DNA from: Megalobrama amblycephala
Lineage: Eukaryota > Chordata > Actinopteri > Cypriniformes > Xenocyprididae
Length of the DNA: 64,000 nt
Assembly: GCF_018812025.1 (NCBI RefSeq)
Contig: NC_063045.1
Span: forward strand, 20,749,420 to 20,813,419
Direction of reading: 5' to 3'
The first letter of the stretch is position 1; every line of letters starts with the position of its first letter. Made by a program: the position numbers and the translations under genes. The notes below the pieces were generated by a model. That model was given only the letters and a program-made list of their open reading frames with translations. It searched no databases and was not told where the DNA came from. Of the stretch, positions 48,582-59,884 are shown in pieces.

Positions 48582-49232
48582 CATATAAAGATGGAACCAG
48601 TTCCAGATCAAGCTCATAAAAAAGCTAATAGCTAATATTCTCCAAAACTGGACAAACCAGGACACCACAGACCAGAGTTCAGTGCAGATAATGGCTACAA
48701 CAATCAGAAAGATTAAAAAAATCTCTAGAAAAATACAGCACACATTCATATATTAATATTAATAAAAAGTATTTCATTGTTTATCTTTGAAAGACTTGTA
48801 CAAAAACTGACCTTCAGGACTGTATCAACCTCCACATGAAATGTGTCTTCAAAACGCCACTTCCAGGCTTCGTGGTTGTGGTGTTTGAACTTAACCAGAA
48901 TTTGACTGAGAGCCTCATCCATGGCTCCGGTAGTCCAATCGTTCTGTTCATTCAAAAGCTTCTGGATCTCTGCCAGTGATTGCTTGGACAGCTTCACCTC
49001 AGCATCATAGTGCATGGATGTTTTTTCATCATCAGGCTAAATTTAAAAAAAAAAAAATTGTGAAACCTTTAGCAGTGTAGAGTAATGTTGATTTAATTAC
49101 CTGGAGAAAATAGTCACATACCAGACCAAGTTTTGAAGCTTCTTCAAGGAGCCTATAAAGGAATCTCTTGAATACTGGAAGACATACTGGATTTGAAGAG
49201 GTGGTGGTCCCCTTCTTTTTGGGTTCATCAAA
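48582..49232 (-). pseudogene. clcc1 copy B exons 3-5
   Basis: Exon 3 (49232-49122) keeps an open 37-codon frame, FDEPKKKGT to KLGL, but its acceptor dinucleotide is CG. Exon 4 (49036-48812) differs from copy A at 2 of 75 residues. Exon 5 (48722-48582) differs at about 10 of 47. Confidence 0.88.
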
Positions 49233-49341
49233 CGAAAACAGAGGTAGCAGCAAGAAATAATAATATTATATTTATTTTCAGTTAAAAAAGATATGAATGA
49301 CATTTTGTACACTAATACATTTGGCATTAACATGAAAACTG

Positions 49342-51780
49342 TGTGAGGATGTTGTCTGTTGTCATAGGAATTGCATGCGTATAGCTGCTAGATGGCGGAT
49401 TGTATGAATGTATGTAAATGTGAGAGACCGTGGTAGAAGAAAAGAGAGTCAAAGACAACTGCAATGCCCTGTTTGCCAATGTTTGTCTCTTTGTTTTATT
49501 GGAATCTGCTACAACTGAGAAATGGTTTCTACATGGTGTCAGAAGAGGTGACAAAGGATCAAATATTTTCTCTGAAGGGTCCGTGTAACTTTAATTTTGA
49601 TTAACCGAATTCATGGACGCAATGGATAAGACGCTTCGAAAGGTTCAGACTTGCCTCGTGCCACGCCTGCAAAAAAGAAGTTTAGGAGGTAAACTCGTTA
49701 CTTCATATTATGGGAGAGAAGAGTGATGATATCCTGAACACTTTGCTGTTGACTGAGCAGCATCACAAAAGAATATAAAACTGTGAAAGCGGTGTTTGAG
49801 AATCATTTTATCGGCAAACAAAATGCTATGAACGAGCAAAGTTTAATAGCCGATGTCAGCAGCTGGGCGAGTCAGCGACAAGTTTTATTACTGTTGATGT
49901 GCATAAACTGGCACACCATTGCGAATATGGTGCAAGAGATGATCTGAGATCAAATTGTTGCTGGCATTAGAGATTCTAAATTGTCAGAAAGATAACAACT
50001 GGATCCAGAATTAACTCCAAAACCTGTAACACAAAAACTGTAAAACAAGTACGACAACAGGAGGAAGTGAAAAAAACAGCAACCGTTGAATAGACAAACT
50101 GAAACTTCTGAAAAAGGAGCTGCCAATTTGGATTCAATAATGGATGCAAGAAAGTCTAAGCAACAAAAGCTATTCAAAAATGTCTAAATGGTCAAAACAG
50201 AAAATGCCTCAAAATATCTGCTGAATGTAGACAAAGTAAAAAGAAGGGGCATTTCGCATTGATGTGTCAGACTGGAAAGAGTTGAGACTATTGTGGAAGG
50301 AGATTTGCCAGAGGAGAACAAAATGCAGAGTTCTGGATCCAAGAGTTGAAATTGAACAAACAAGTCACATCTTTTAAACTTGATACTGGTGGATCGATTG
50401 ATGAATCTGTTTATTCTGAAAGTAGAGATGGAGTACTTCAAGTGAAGTGTCAAAAAAAAAGAATGAGTTGAAGTGCAAGATGCTGGCCACCAATATAAAA
50501 CTATGTTTCCAAGTGTTTTACAGGACTTGGCCAGTTCCTCAGCAGTTTGACACTGTGTCTTCTATTAATGTGTCTTCTGTGAAAAGTTTGGTCAAAGGTT
50601 AAAGTCTTGGGTCATATTGTATGTGAAAAAGGAATAGAATCTGACCCCGAAAAAAATCTGTGCTATTAGCAGCTTGCCAGAACCTCACACAACCTTTGAG
50701 AGAGCTTTTAAAGTGAGATTCTACATGGGTTTGGGGCAATTCACAGAGGGCTGCCTTTGAAAGAGTCAATCGGGAGCTCTGCAGATGCTTCTTCATATGA
50801 CATTGGAGCGGCCTTAATGCAGTAACAAGTTGATGGAAAATGGAGATCAGCTGTTTATATATCTCGAAGTTTGCAACTGCAGAGTCAAGATATGCCCAGA
50901 TCGAAAAAGAGGCATTGGTTGTGATGTGGGCATGTGATAGACTTATTTCATATTTTCTGGGATTTGAAATTTACTATCAAAACAGACCATAAACCATTGA
51001 TTTCTCTGCTAGGACCCAGAGCATTGGATGATATTCCCCCAAGAATTCTGCACTTTTGTTTGAGACCTCTCAGATTCAATTATTCTATTGAACATGTTCC
51101 AGGGAAACTGCTGGTTACAGCGGATATGCTCATGCCCCTCTGAAAATGGAGACATTGGATGATGATCTTGTGGAGAGGGAGTGTAATCTTTTCATCAATC
51201 AAGTAAATGCAGATATTCGAGCTACCAAAACAAAACTTGAGCTCATCAAGGAGGAACAAGTCCTAAATGTCACCTGTAAACAGATAAGAATCTTTACAGG
51301 AAAAGATTGGCCATCGTATCAGAGGAATGTTCCTGAACAACATCTGCCTTATTGGGCAGATCACCATGATATCCACATTGCTGATGACTTATTGATGAAA
51401 GGAGATCGTGTCCCAAAGAAAATGAGACGAGATGTTGGAAAGATTCCAAAAACGTCAAGATTAGTAAGTGTATATAAGGGCCCAACATTCTATCTGGTGG
51501 CCAGGAGTAATCCAAGATATTCGTGAAATGGTAGAAAGGTGTGAGATTTTTCTGCCATTTATCACAAGTCAAAATAGAGCCCTTGATATGCACCCTGTTG
51601 CCACAGAGGCCATGGCAAAAAGTTGCAGCTGATATTTTCCAGTGGAAAAATTCTTTATAAATATTGTTGTGGTAGATTATTTTTCAAGATATATTGAGGT
51701 TGCCTACTTTGCCTACTTTGACAACAGCAACCACAATTGATTAAAGTTATCTTTGCTGGATTTGGAGTGCCAGAGACACT
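49342..51780 (+). mobile_element. Broken Ty3/gypsy LTR retrotransposon in clcc1 copy B intron 1
   Basis: A TG...CA segment at 49342-49533 is a candidate 5' LTR, followed at once by TGGTGTCAGAAG, a primer-binding-site-like motif. Downstream on the plus strand, in order and in shifting frames: a gag-like part with a Cys/His cluster (about 50185-50260), an aspartic protease DTGGS (about 50385), the end of reverse transcriptase (about 50600-50700), RNase H (TDHKPL, about 50980) and an integrase-like region (51146-51710, with VVDYFSRYIEV). The reverse transcriptase palm, with its catalytic motif, is missing, and stops abound. No 3' LTR was identified. It begins about 110 bp upstream of copy B exon 3. 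Confidence 0.85.
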
Positions 51781-51884
51781 TTCCCAGCCAGTAGAGCCAT
51801 GTGGGGCCCAAATGGGTTTGACCTGGGCTATCTAACTGGGACCCAGCCAGTTTTGCACCCAGTTACCTTGTAGGCCCCACATGG

Positions 51885-52075
51885 ATTTGCCCAGATGAAA
51901 TGAACACTGCTTAGTGTGCACACTACAGGCTGTTTAATGTAACACTTAATCAGTGTTGGAGGTAATGAGATAATTAAGTGATTGAATAATGATTTTGTAT
52001 TAGTGGAGAACACCTGCTGTTAACAAGCATAATCATTGAAGGAAAGAGAAACACAAGAACTACTTCCAGCCACAG
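51885..52075. repeat. Inverted partner of the repeat at 47830-48060
   Basis: CACCTGCTGTTAACAAGC and GGAAAGAGAAACACAAGAAC mirror the other copy. It interrupts or terminates the Ty3 element on its right. Confidence 0.6.
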
Positions 52076-54637
52076 CCTTGGATGAAATCAACTGAAGATA
52101 AAATACATTACATCTCTCAAGATCTGATTAAACAACTCCACAAACAACATTAGCTTCACTTATTACTAACCAGACTGACTTTATTTCTGTCAGACATCTA
52201 CAGAAGTTCGTATTAAGAATTAAGAAGAGGCTTAGATGTTGATTACTTATTTGAAAGTAATAGTTTGATACATTGTGGTGATCAGTGTGTGCTTTAGTCA
52301 GGCTCTTGACTTTTTAACATTAGTTTTTCTCTTGACAGCTGTGTCTGTTGAAGTGAAGTGAAATTGAGTTGTTGAACTGCTCATGTAGGTGACCTGTTAT
52401 GTGCGTAAAGCACAATGTTTACTTGGTTTTAAGGGTAGGGCTGGGATTAGGGTAGGTGTGGAGCTTAGTATACCCTCACACCTCATCAAACCACATGAAT
52501 GTTATGTTGGTAGCAAATGAGCTAGCTATTATTTCCCTCCTGATGAGATGTGATATCTAGACACTTCACGCTGTCCTACTACATCTGACAACTTCTTTTG
52601 TACAGAAGCATGCTACCCATAAAAAAAATACCACATCACGAGCAGCTAGCACAAAGGTTCTAAAAAAAATCTAATTCAGAGAACCACTTTATAAGATTCA
52701 TAAAGATGTTTAGGCTGCAATGAAAAGTTTGAATCTATTTTCACTGAGTTTGAGTAAGGCTGTAGTCAAGTCCACCTTTGTCAAGTCCAAGACAAGTCCA
52801 AGTCCAGGACTAGTCGAGACGGAGTCAAGACCAAGTCCAAAGAGGTTCGAGTCCAAGTCAAGACCGAGTCCAAATGAGACAGTCAAGACAGAGACAGAAA
52901 AAGAAAGAGTCCTCTTCAAGACCACGTACATTACTATTGATAGTTTATGTGATGCGAGAGACAGCATATCTTCTATTCTAAGATAATCATTTTGCATTAT
53001 CATTTGTAATGATCAAAAAGCATGTGCAGAGTAGCAACACTGTAGGATCAAATAAGGCCATTTTATTTACTTTAGGTATGGCAATTTCACTAAAGTCACA
53101 TAAAGCTGAAGTGCAACTTCACATTTTCAGTCTTTTTTATTATAGTGTAACAATCACATTTTGGGCTATATGGAAAATGTAAAAAAATAACAAGCAACAC
53201 AGGTGTCACTAAAAAAATGACATGTTCCCAACTTATTACTTGTCCTAAAGAATCCATAGTAGGCCTACAAAGTAACTAAAACAATAAACCAGTGGGGTTT
53301 AATTAAACATTTTACAGACACGTACCCCTTGAGGCATTTAATTCTTCTGCATACCCCCTCTCTTCCACTTAGACTGCTGCAGTCACACCTTTTCCATTAA
53401 GGGACAATATTTTCCCCCTTAAACTGATTGTGCATTAAAGTGCTTTTTTTACCTTTATAAATACCTTTATAAAATAAATAATGTTTTAAATTAAAAAATG
53501 TCCAAAAGAGAAATAAGCAATGATTATAAAATGAGTGATACTTTTAAATATTAAACTAAAACCACCAGTAGGTGGCGGTAAGTCTTAATGAGTGAGTCAT
53601 CGTGTCATTCATTCATTCATTCATTCAGTAACGAAGCAAGAATCATTGACTCTCATGGTTTTTTCACAGCCACAGATTCGTTCACAAAACATCGATATGA
53701 GTCGCAGTTCTGCTGTGGCTTTCGTTGGAACTAGAGATGTGCCGATTGCAATTTTTTTTGGCCAATTCCGATTTCTAATTTTTTGATAGTGTGATCTGCT
53801 TTACATTGGTTACCTTAATTTCTGTATTCTTTATTGTAAATATTAAATATATGTCAAATATACGTCCATTTGACATCCATTCACTGATGTCCAATTGATG
53901 TCGAAAAAAACCCCCATCAAATTGACGTCAATTTTTTTACATGAAAAAAAAAGTCAAAAATTAAATATTTATAATTTCTAGAGTAAACTGAATAACGTGT
54001 GTTTTTACAAGTGTGCTGAAATCATGATCTTGCACTGCACTGACTGACAGCTGCTGTGATTACAATGGGAAAGCGCGGTGCTCGCTTTTTGTGTAATTCA
54101 TTCACAAGAAAAGTTGTTTTTCAGATTTTGTGAGTACTTCATACTTCACATTGACAAAATGTAAACCTAGTTATTTTATAATGTTTAATATTTAGTTAAA
54201 AACGAAACTAATTGAAAAACGATTAGAGGAAATGGCTGATATGCGCAAATAAATGCTACTCTGCCACCACCTGCTGGTTCAAGTGGTAATTATTGTCTTT
54301 TTTATAAGTGTTTTCTATCAAATATTGAATTTCCTACATTTTTAAACGTTCGGTTTTACAATGGGGACAATCTCGGAAGGGTGAACAAATAATGTTTGTG
54401 GTCATCACATTAAAAATAACATTTGACAGGCGTTTTTAAACAGTCCCTAGCTTCGTCTTTATTGCAATCAATAAAACTGGTTTATTGGCAAATTATGTAA
54501 ATGTGATAACTGAATTAAAATATTAATACAACATTAAAAAGTCAACCATTGATGGTTTTGTGTCCATGGTACAGAATGAACATCTAACACAGGAAATACC
54601 CAAGCAGCCTCAACGACAACAAGGAAGCAACCGTGCA
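52076..54637. other. clcc1 copy B intron 1, repeat fragments, no gene
   Basis: An AAGTCCAAGTCC-rich degenerate repeat occupies 52750-52930, related to 58010-58110. Microsatellite (ATTC)n is at about 53610. The missing copy B exon 2 was not found here. Confidence 0.5.
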
Positions 54638-56141
54638 TATCCGCTTGTTAAGTCGTGACGTAAGGAACGCCGTTTCCGGGTCCAAGCCTCGACTCATTTC
54701 ACTTGAGAATGCCATCGACGGCCATTTATGAGCGCTATTTATTCATATTAAACATCATTTTAAAAAGTTAAACATTTTAAATACTTATAAGTATTTAAAA
54801 TGTGCACAGAGACTGTTGTGTAGACTATAGTCTACACAACAGTCTCCGTGCTCACAGCGTCACAGACATTAATATTTTAACGATTTATAAAAGATGAATC
54901 ATTGTCTGGCCATCTGGAATTTTTGGTATGGAGATAAAGGTTATGATTATAATTTTTTTTGTAGTATTACAACACATGGTGTGTGTATATTAGCACCATT
55001 TGTTGTTTTCTTATGGTATGAGATAGAGCGTTTGGACCCGGAAGCGCTGCCGCGTGACGTCAGACTTAACAACCGTCCCTCGGTTGAAAGCCTATGCATT
55101 TTTCCCATAGACTTTTGGAAAATCGCAGAAAATAAGCTCTGTGTTTAACAAAGGGTTATGACACTTACACGTTTTGTCTATCAAGATAATCTTTACAAGT
55201 TAACACAACATTTATAGATTCTGAAGCCTAAATAAAGTCGTCAGATATAAAAGGCTAACAGCAGGCTATAAACGGACTACAGCACACCATGGTCGCGGAT
55301 CAACGTCGTCACCACCAAGCTTCCTCAAACTTTATTTAGAAAACAACTCTATTTAAAAACATGCTTGCTGATTATGATCTGCGCTGTTATGAATACTTAT
55401 CCACTTTTTCATGAGAAATGCTGTCCAAATGTCCCATTTTTAATGATGACGTCTAAAGTCCCCGCCAAAAGAAGTAGTCCCTTTTAGAAATTTGTTAGCA
55501 ACCGCCGATTTTAAGACACAGTAAAAGTTTAAAAAATCACAAGTGGGTTATAACTGGTGTGTTTTATGTCATAGATCAAAACATGAAAGTATTTAGAGGC
55601 TTTGTTAACCACAGACTTTATTTCAGGCGATTTAGCAAAAACCCATTAAAAAAAAACCCATAGACTTGACGGCGTTGGAACCGGAAGTCGCTTCCGGATT
55701 TTGCCTACAAAATTGCGTCATCCCTGAGGCACTCTATCCGGTTGTTAAGTCTGACGACACGCGGCAGCGCTTGCGGGTCCAAACGCTCTATCTCATACCA
55801 CAAGAAAACAACAAATGGTGCTGATATACACACACCATGTGTTGTAATACTACAAAAAAAATATATAATTATAACCTTTTTTCTCCATACCAAAATTCCA
55901 GATGGCCAGACAATGATTCATCTTTTATAAATCGTTAAAATATTAATGTCTGTGACGCTGTGAGCACGGAGACTGTTGAGTAGACTGTAAGTATTTAAAA
56001 TGTTTAACTTTTTAAAATGATTGATGTTTAAAATGAATAAATAGCGCTCATAAACGGCCGTCGATGGCATTCTCAAGTGAAACGAGTCTAGGCTTGGACC
56101 CGGAAACGGCGTTCCTTACGTCACGACTTTACAAGCGGATA
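54638..56141. mobile_element. 1.5-kb palindromic element with ~400-bp arms
   Basis: The left arm (54638-55075) and right arm (55739-56141) are inverted and highly similar, including GTCGTGACGTAAGGAACGCC and its complement at the outer ends and CAGACTTAACAACCG at the inner ends. The spacer is 663 bp. The paired short frames on opposite strands are the same sequence read twice. The left arm is about 35 bp longer because of a palindromic insertion at about 54772-54846. Confidence 0.92.
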
Positions 56142-56255
56142 GCCCATTGATGTAAAAAAAAAAACAAAAAAAAAAAACTTTGACGTCAAAAGCTTGACAG
56201 ATCAGTGGTGCGCGCTTTGGTGTGAGCGTGAAACCTGCGGGAACCGGAGCGAATG

Positions 56256-57995
56256 TATGGGAAGCCAAACACACCAAAAGTGGTACGAGGCAGCGGGGTG
56301 TTACAAAGCTCGCGCCGCGCTGACATGTCATCTGCGCGGATCAGTGGACCGAGCCGCGCGACCGACTCGTCAGCGCAGCGCGGACGTGTTTTCTAGCGCC
56401 ACCCAATGGGCAGCGCGGCGCGAGCTAATCTCATCCAATAGTATCCAGCTGCAGACCCGCAGCACCAGTTTCAGAACCGCAGTTTCATGATGTCTACAGT
56501 ATTTAACAACAATACTTTTAAATAAAGTCATTTTTCTGTTCATATAGGCCTAATATGCATAAGATATCATGATGTACAAAGAGCAAAATTTTAAAACAGC
56601 CTATATGCTTAATGTCAATGAACGGATACAAACACAGTCGTGTATAGGCTACTGCGAGAATAGGCTACAACTACGCCGTTTTTATTTTTAAATTATTTTC
56701 TCCACGTTTTAAATAGGCTAATACAATGACACAGAGTTTGAGAAGATTTATTTTTTTTATTTTTTTATTAATTCAAACATATATTAATACATGTGTAACA
56801 TTTGACTGTATATTTGATCGTATTATTTCCTTCATGTTCAAATTGTTACACATAATACTTACATTATGTAACGTAGGCTATTTAATGTCAAATAAAAATA
56901 ACCATTTAAAAAAAAGCCTTGAACAAGTAAAACGTGTGTTGAAAACAAATAGGATATAAAACATTTCTAAAATAATAGGATTAAAACATATTTAAACTGC
57001 TCAGAATAAAATAAAAACAAGCAAAAAACAAATAATCATCTTAAAACACTTAAAGATTATAAGCCCATATCATGGCATTTCTGCAGAAAACCCTGTCTTT
57101 TCATCCCTGAAAACAAAATGAATAAGTTTTATTAATATTTATTTAATATTAACACGATACATATCTTTGACAAATGCAAAAAAATCTTAATGATAAAATG
57201 TAAATGATTCAGTAGCCTAGCAGACACTTAGTAATACAAATACTTAGTAATATAAATATATAAATATAAATTCGTTCACCACATCATGACAGAAATATCA
57301 TACACTCACCATATACACCTTCTGATGTCTCATTGGCTTAAATGCATGTTTCACTTGTTCAAGGATTTGGAATGATTAAATACATGTAGGCTTATATTTT
57401 GACATTAAATGCCTTTAAATGCCTCTGTGTCTTTATACTATTTGTCAGACGTTCACAACATGAACATAAGGAAATAATATCACATACAGTCAAGGGAGAC
57501 ATTTTACTATATGGTTACACATTTATTAATATATTTTCAAAATTATATGGTTAAAAGTATTTGTTCACAGTTTATACAAATTAGTTCATGCCTTAACAAA
57601 ACATAGTTTGCATTATCGATTAACTTGGTAATTAAAACTCCTCTTTGTACATCATGATATCTTATGCATATTAGGCCTATATGAACAGAAAAATGACTTT
57701 ATTTAAAAGTATTGTTGTTAAATACTGTAGACATCATGAAACTGCGGTTCTGAAACTGTGGTGCTGCGGGTCTGCAGCTGGATACTATTGGATGAGATTA
57801 GCTCGCGCCGCGCTGCCCATTGGGTGGCGCTAGAAAACACGTCCGCGCTGCGCTGACGAGTCGGTCGCGCGGCTCGGTCCATTGATCCGCGCAGATGACA
57901 TGTCAGCGCGGCGCGAGCTTTGTAACACCCCGCTGCCTCGTACCACTTTTGGTGTGTTTGGCTTCCCATACTTTTGGTGTGTTTGGCTTCCCATA
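56256..57995. mobile_element. 1.74-kb TIR element with ~330-bp GC-rich inverted ends
   Basis: The left end 56256-56583 (TATGGGAAGCCAAACACACC onward) is repeated inverted at 57641-57995, almost identical. CGAATG precedes the element (56250-56255) and follows it (57996-58001), a 6-bp target duplication. The right end has a 25-bp tandem duplication (57945-57969, 57970-57994). The 1-kb interior is AT-rich and non-coding. Confidence 0.92.
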
Positions 57996-58243
57996 CGAAT
58001 GAGACGAGTGAGAGAGAGGAGGAACCTGCGCGACCTGCTAGACTCGGTCGAGACCAACTAGAACTTTTGACGAGACCAATGACCAAGACAAGTCCGAGTG
58101 CAAATACCAACGAGTCCGAGAAAACAGAAAAAAACATCTCGAGTACTATAGCACTAGTTTGAGTCTATTTTCACTGAAAAAATGTGAAGAGGGCTTTAAA
58201 TGTCCTGCAAGCACTGTAATTGGTTTAATAAAAGCGTTTTTAC

Positions 58244-58419
58244 CTCTGTGGGTTTTATCATGCTCTTTCTCGTTGAGTCGTAGTTGATCACGTCATATGG
58301 ATCGATCCATGCATCATCATCTTCCTGGTGGGTATCATTTGCACTAACAAACAGACTACAAAACATAAGGAAACTCCAGAATCCAAACGACGAACAGCTC
58401 GGCACCTTCATAATCCTCA
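58244..58419 (-). pseudogene. clcc1 copy B exon 1
   Basis: The acceptor ends at 58420, as in copy A. It encodes MKVPSCSSFGFWSFLMFCSL and onward, 56 codons like copy A, and ends at GAG|GTAAAA. It still has a good signal peptide. It is now isolated 9 kb from the next recognisable exon. Confidence 0.88.
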
Positions 58420-59070
58420 CTGGAAAAGACAACAATGAGAAAACTCACACTTGCTGTTATAACTAATCGATTTTATACATTATATATCTAAAGTTCAGAT
58501 TCAGATTTCTTTGACACTTTATTTACTGTTAACCAGATCATCTGTTAACCTACATTACCCTAAAATAGGACATTTAATGCATCTATCATGTGTACAAATG
58601 CATCTACATTTACAAATTTACAAATTAATGGCTAAATAAAATAATTGTAGAAGAAGTCGACCGCTCTTGTCAGCAAACATTTCCTTACATGTTGTGAGAG
58701 AGCATGTACAGCCATATACTGCCGCACACAGTATGAACCCTTTTCATATTTCTGGAGTTCTCAGAAGCGGAAGTCGTCAAAGTTTCTATAGTGACGAACA
58801 GGAGAAGACTGCAAATAGGCTTCTTTTTTCCTGGTATTCCCATTTTGGGGTGAGGGGGAATCGAGAGATTGATTACTGCAGTCAAGAGAGATGTAGCCTA
58901 AAATGCGCCGTCCAATATAAATTTAGGCTATATTATTATTATTAGGCCTATTTAAAAAAATAAAAAATAAACATTATTTGCGATTTTGATAACTGGGAAA
59001 ACGCGTTTAACTATAAATTAAGTTTTATATAGCCTTATTTAAAATGTTTATATTTAGCATTATATATAGC

Positions 59071-59126
<56 letters not shown>

Positions 59127-59164
59127 TTAGGAAATAATAAACAATATTATAACTTATAACGAAT

Positions 59165-59199
<35 letters not shown>

Positions 59200-59312
59200 C
59201 CTACTGTATTATAATATATTATGTAATATATTGTATTATAATATTATAATAATGTTATTGCTATCTAGAAACAGGTTCAAAAAGGAGGAATCTTACTGGG
59301 TCACTAATGCAC
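58420..59312 (-). other. clcc1 copy B 5' flank and (TA)n tracts
   Basis: Matches the copy A flank up to about 58740 (AGCAAACATTTCCTTACATG), which marks one edge of the duplicated unit. (TA)n runs lie at about 59075-59125 and 59167-59200. No other gene. Confidence 0.6.
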
Positions 59313-59884
59313 CTTTAAAGGTCCTGTTCTTCGTGATCCCATGTTTCAAACTTTAGTTAGTGTGTAATGTTGTTGTTAGAGTATAAATAAAATCTGTAAA
59401 ATTTTAAAGCTCAAAGTTCAATGCCAAGCGAGATATTTTATTTAACAGAAGTCGCCTACATCGAACGGCCAGTTTGGACTACATCCCTCTACTTCCTTCT
59501 TTAATGACGTCACTAAAACAGTTTTTTGACTAACCTCCGCCCACAGGAATACACAAGAGTTGCGTTTGTAGCATGGTTTGTAGAGTGTGTTTGTCGCCAT
59601 GTCGTCGAAACGCTGTTATTTTCATCCCGCAGTCCAATCACTGGGTCTGATTCCGGCTCAAATTGATAGGGTAAAATTAAAGACATGTTTACAATAACAC
59701 TGAGCGGGTGCATCTCCACGTTATGGTAAGAGGCGTTTTTATGACAGTGGAAACAGCGGTATACAGATAAGTAAATTATGTGAAAAATACTGTTTTTTTA
59801 CACGCGAAACATGAACACATGTTATATTGCACACTATAAACACAATCAAAGCTTCAAAAAACACGAAAAACGGGACCTTTAAAG
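59313..59884. mobile_element. TIR element, shorter relative of 21285-22618, opposite orientation
   Basis: CTTTAAAGGTCCTGTTCTTC at the left and CACGAAAAACGGGACCTTTA at the right are inverted partners. The minus strand keeps the LPYQFEPESDPVIG relic (about 59620-59690). It lacks the 637-bp insert and about 120 bp present in the other copy. Confidence 0.85.

Larger units (their letters stand above)
45296..58411 (-). pseudogene. clcc1 copy B, decaying tandem duplicate
   Basis: Exon equivalents: 1 at 58411-58244 (intact, 56 aa, signal peptide and DDAWIDPYDVINYD), 3 at 49232-49122, 4 at 49036-48812, 5 at 48722-48582, 6 at 48451-48352, 7 at 47663-47566, 8 at 45739-45593, 9 at 45514-45296. Exon 2 was not found in the 9-kb gap between exons 1 and 3. 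The acceptor of exon 3 reads CG instead of AG (49234-49233; copy A has AG). Exon 9 has a 17-nt deletion at 45400/45401, then an early stop, and the tail is lost. Exons 4-8 keep open frames of exactly the copy A lengths, so decay is recent or a shorter product is made. Normal CLCC1 function is unlikely. Confidence 0.88.

Noticed and set aside
49122..49333. Alternative frame through copy B exon 3 (MNPKRRGPPP)
   Set aside because: A shadow of the true frame FDEPKKKGT, which matches copy A.
54894..55893. Paired frames with CSITTHGVC and LWYEIERLDP on opposite strands
   Set aside because: Both lie in the arms of the 1.5-kb palindrome and are the same DNA read twice.
56194..58137. Two near-identical frames (MGSQTHQKWYEAAGC) on opposite strands, looking like a gene pair
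   Set aside because: They are the two inverted ends of one TIR element, with no other support for coding.
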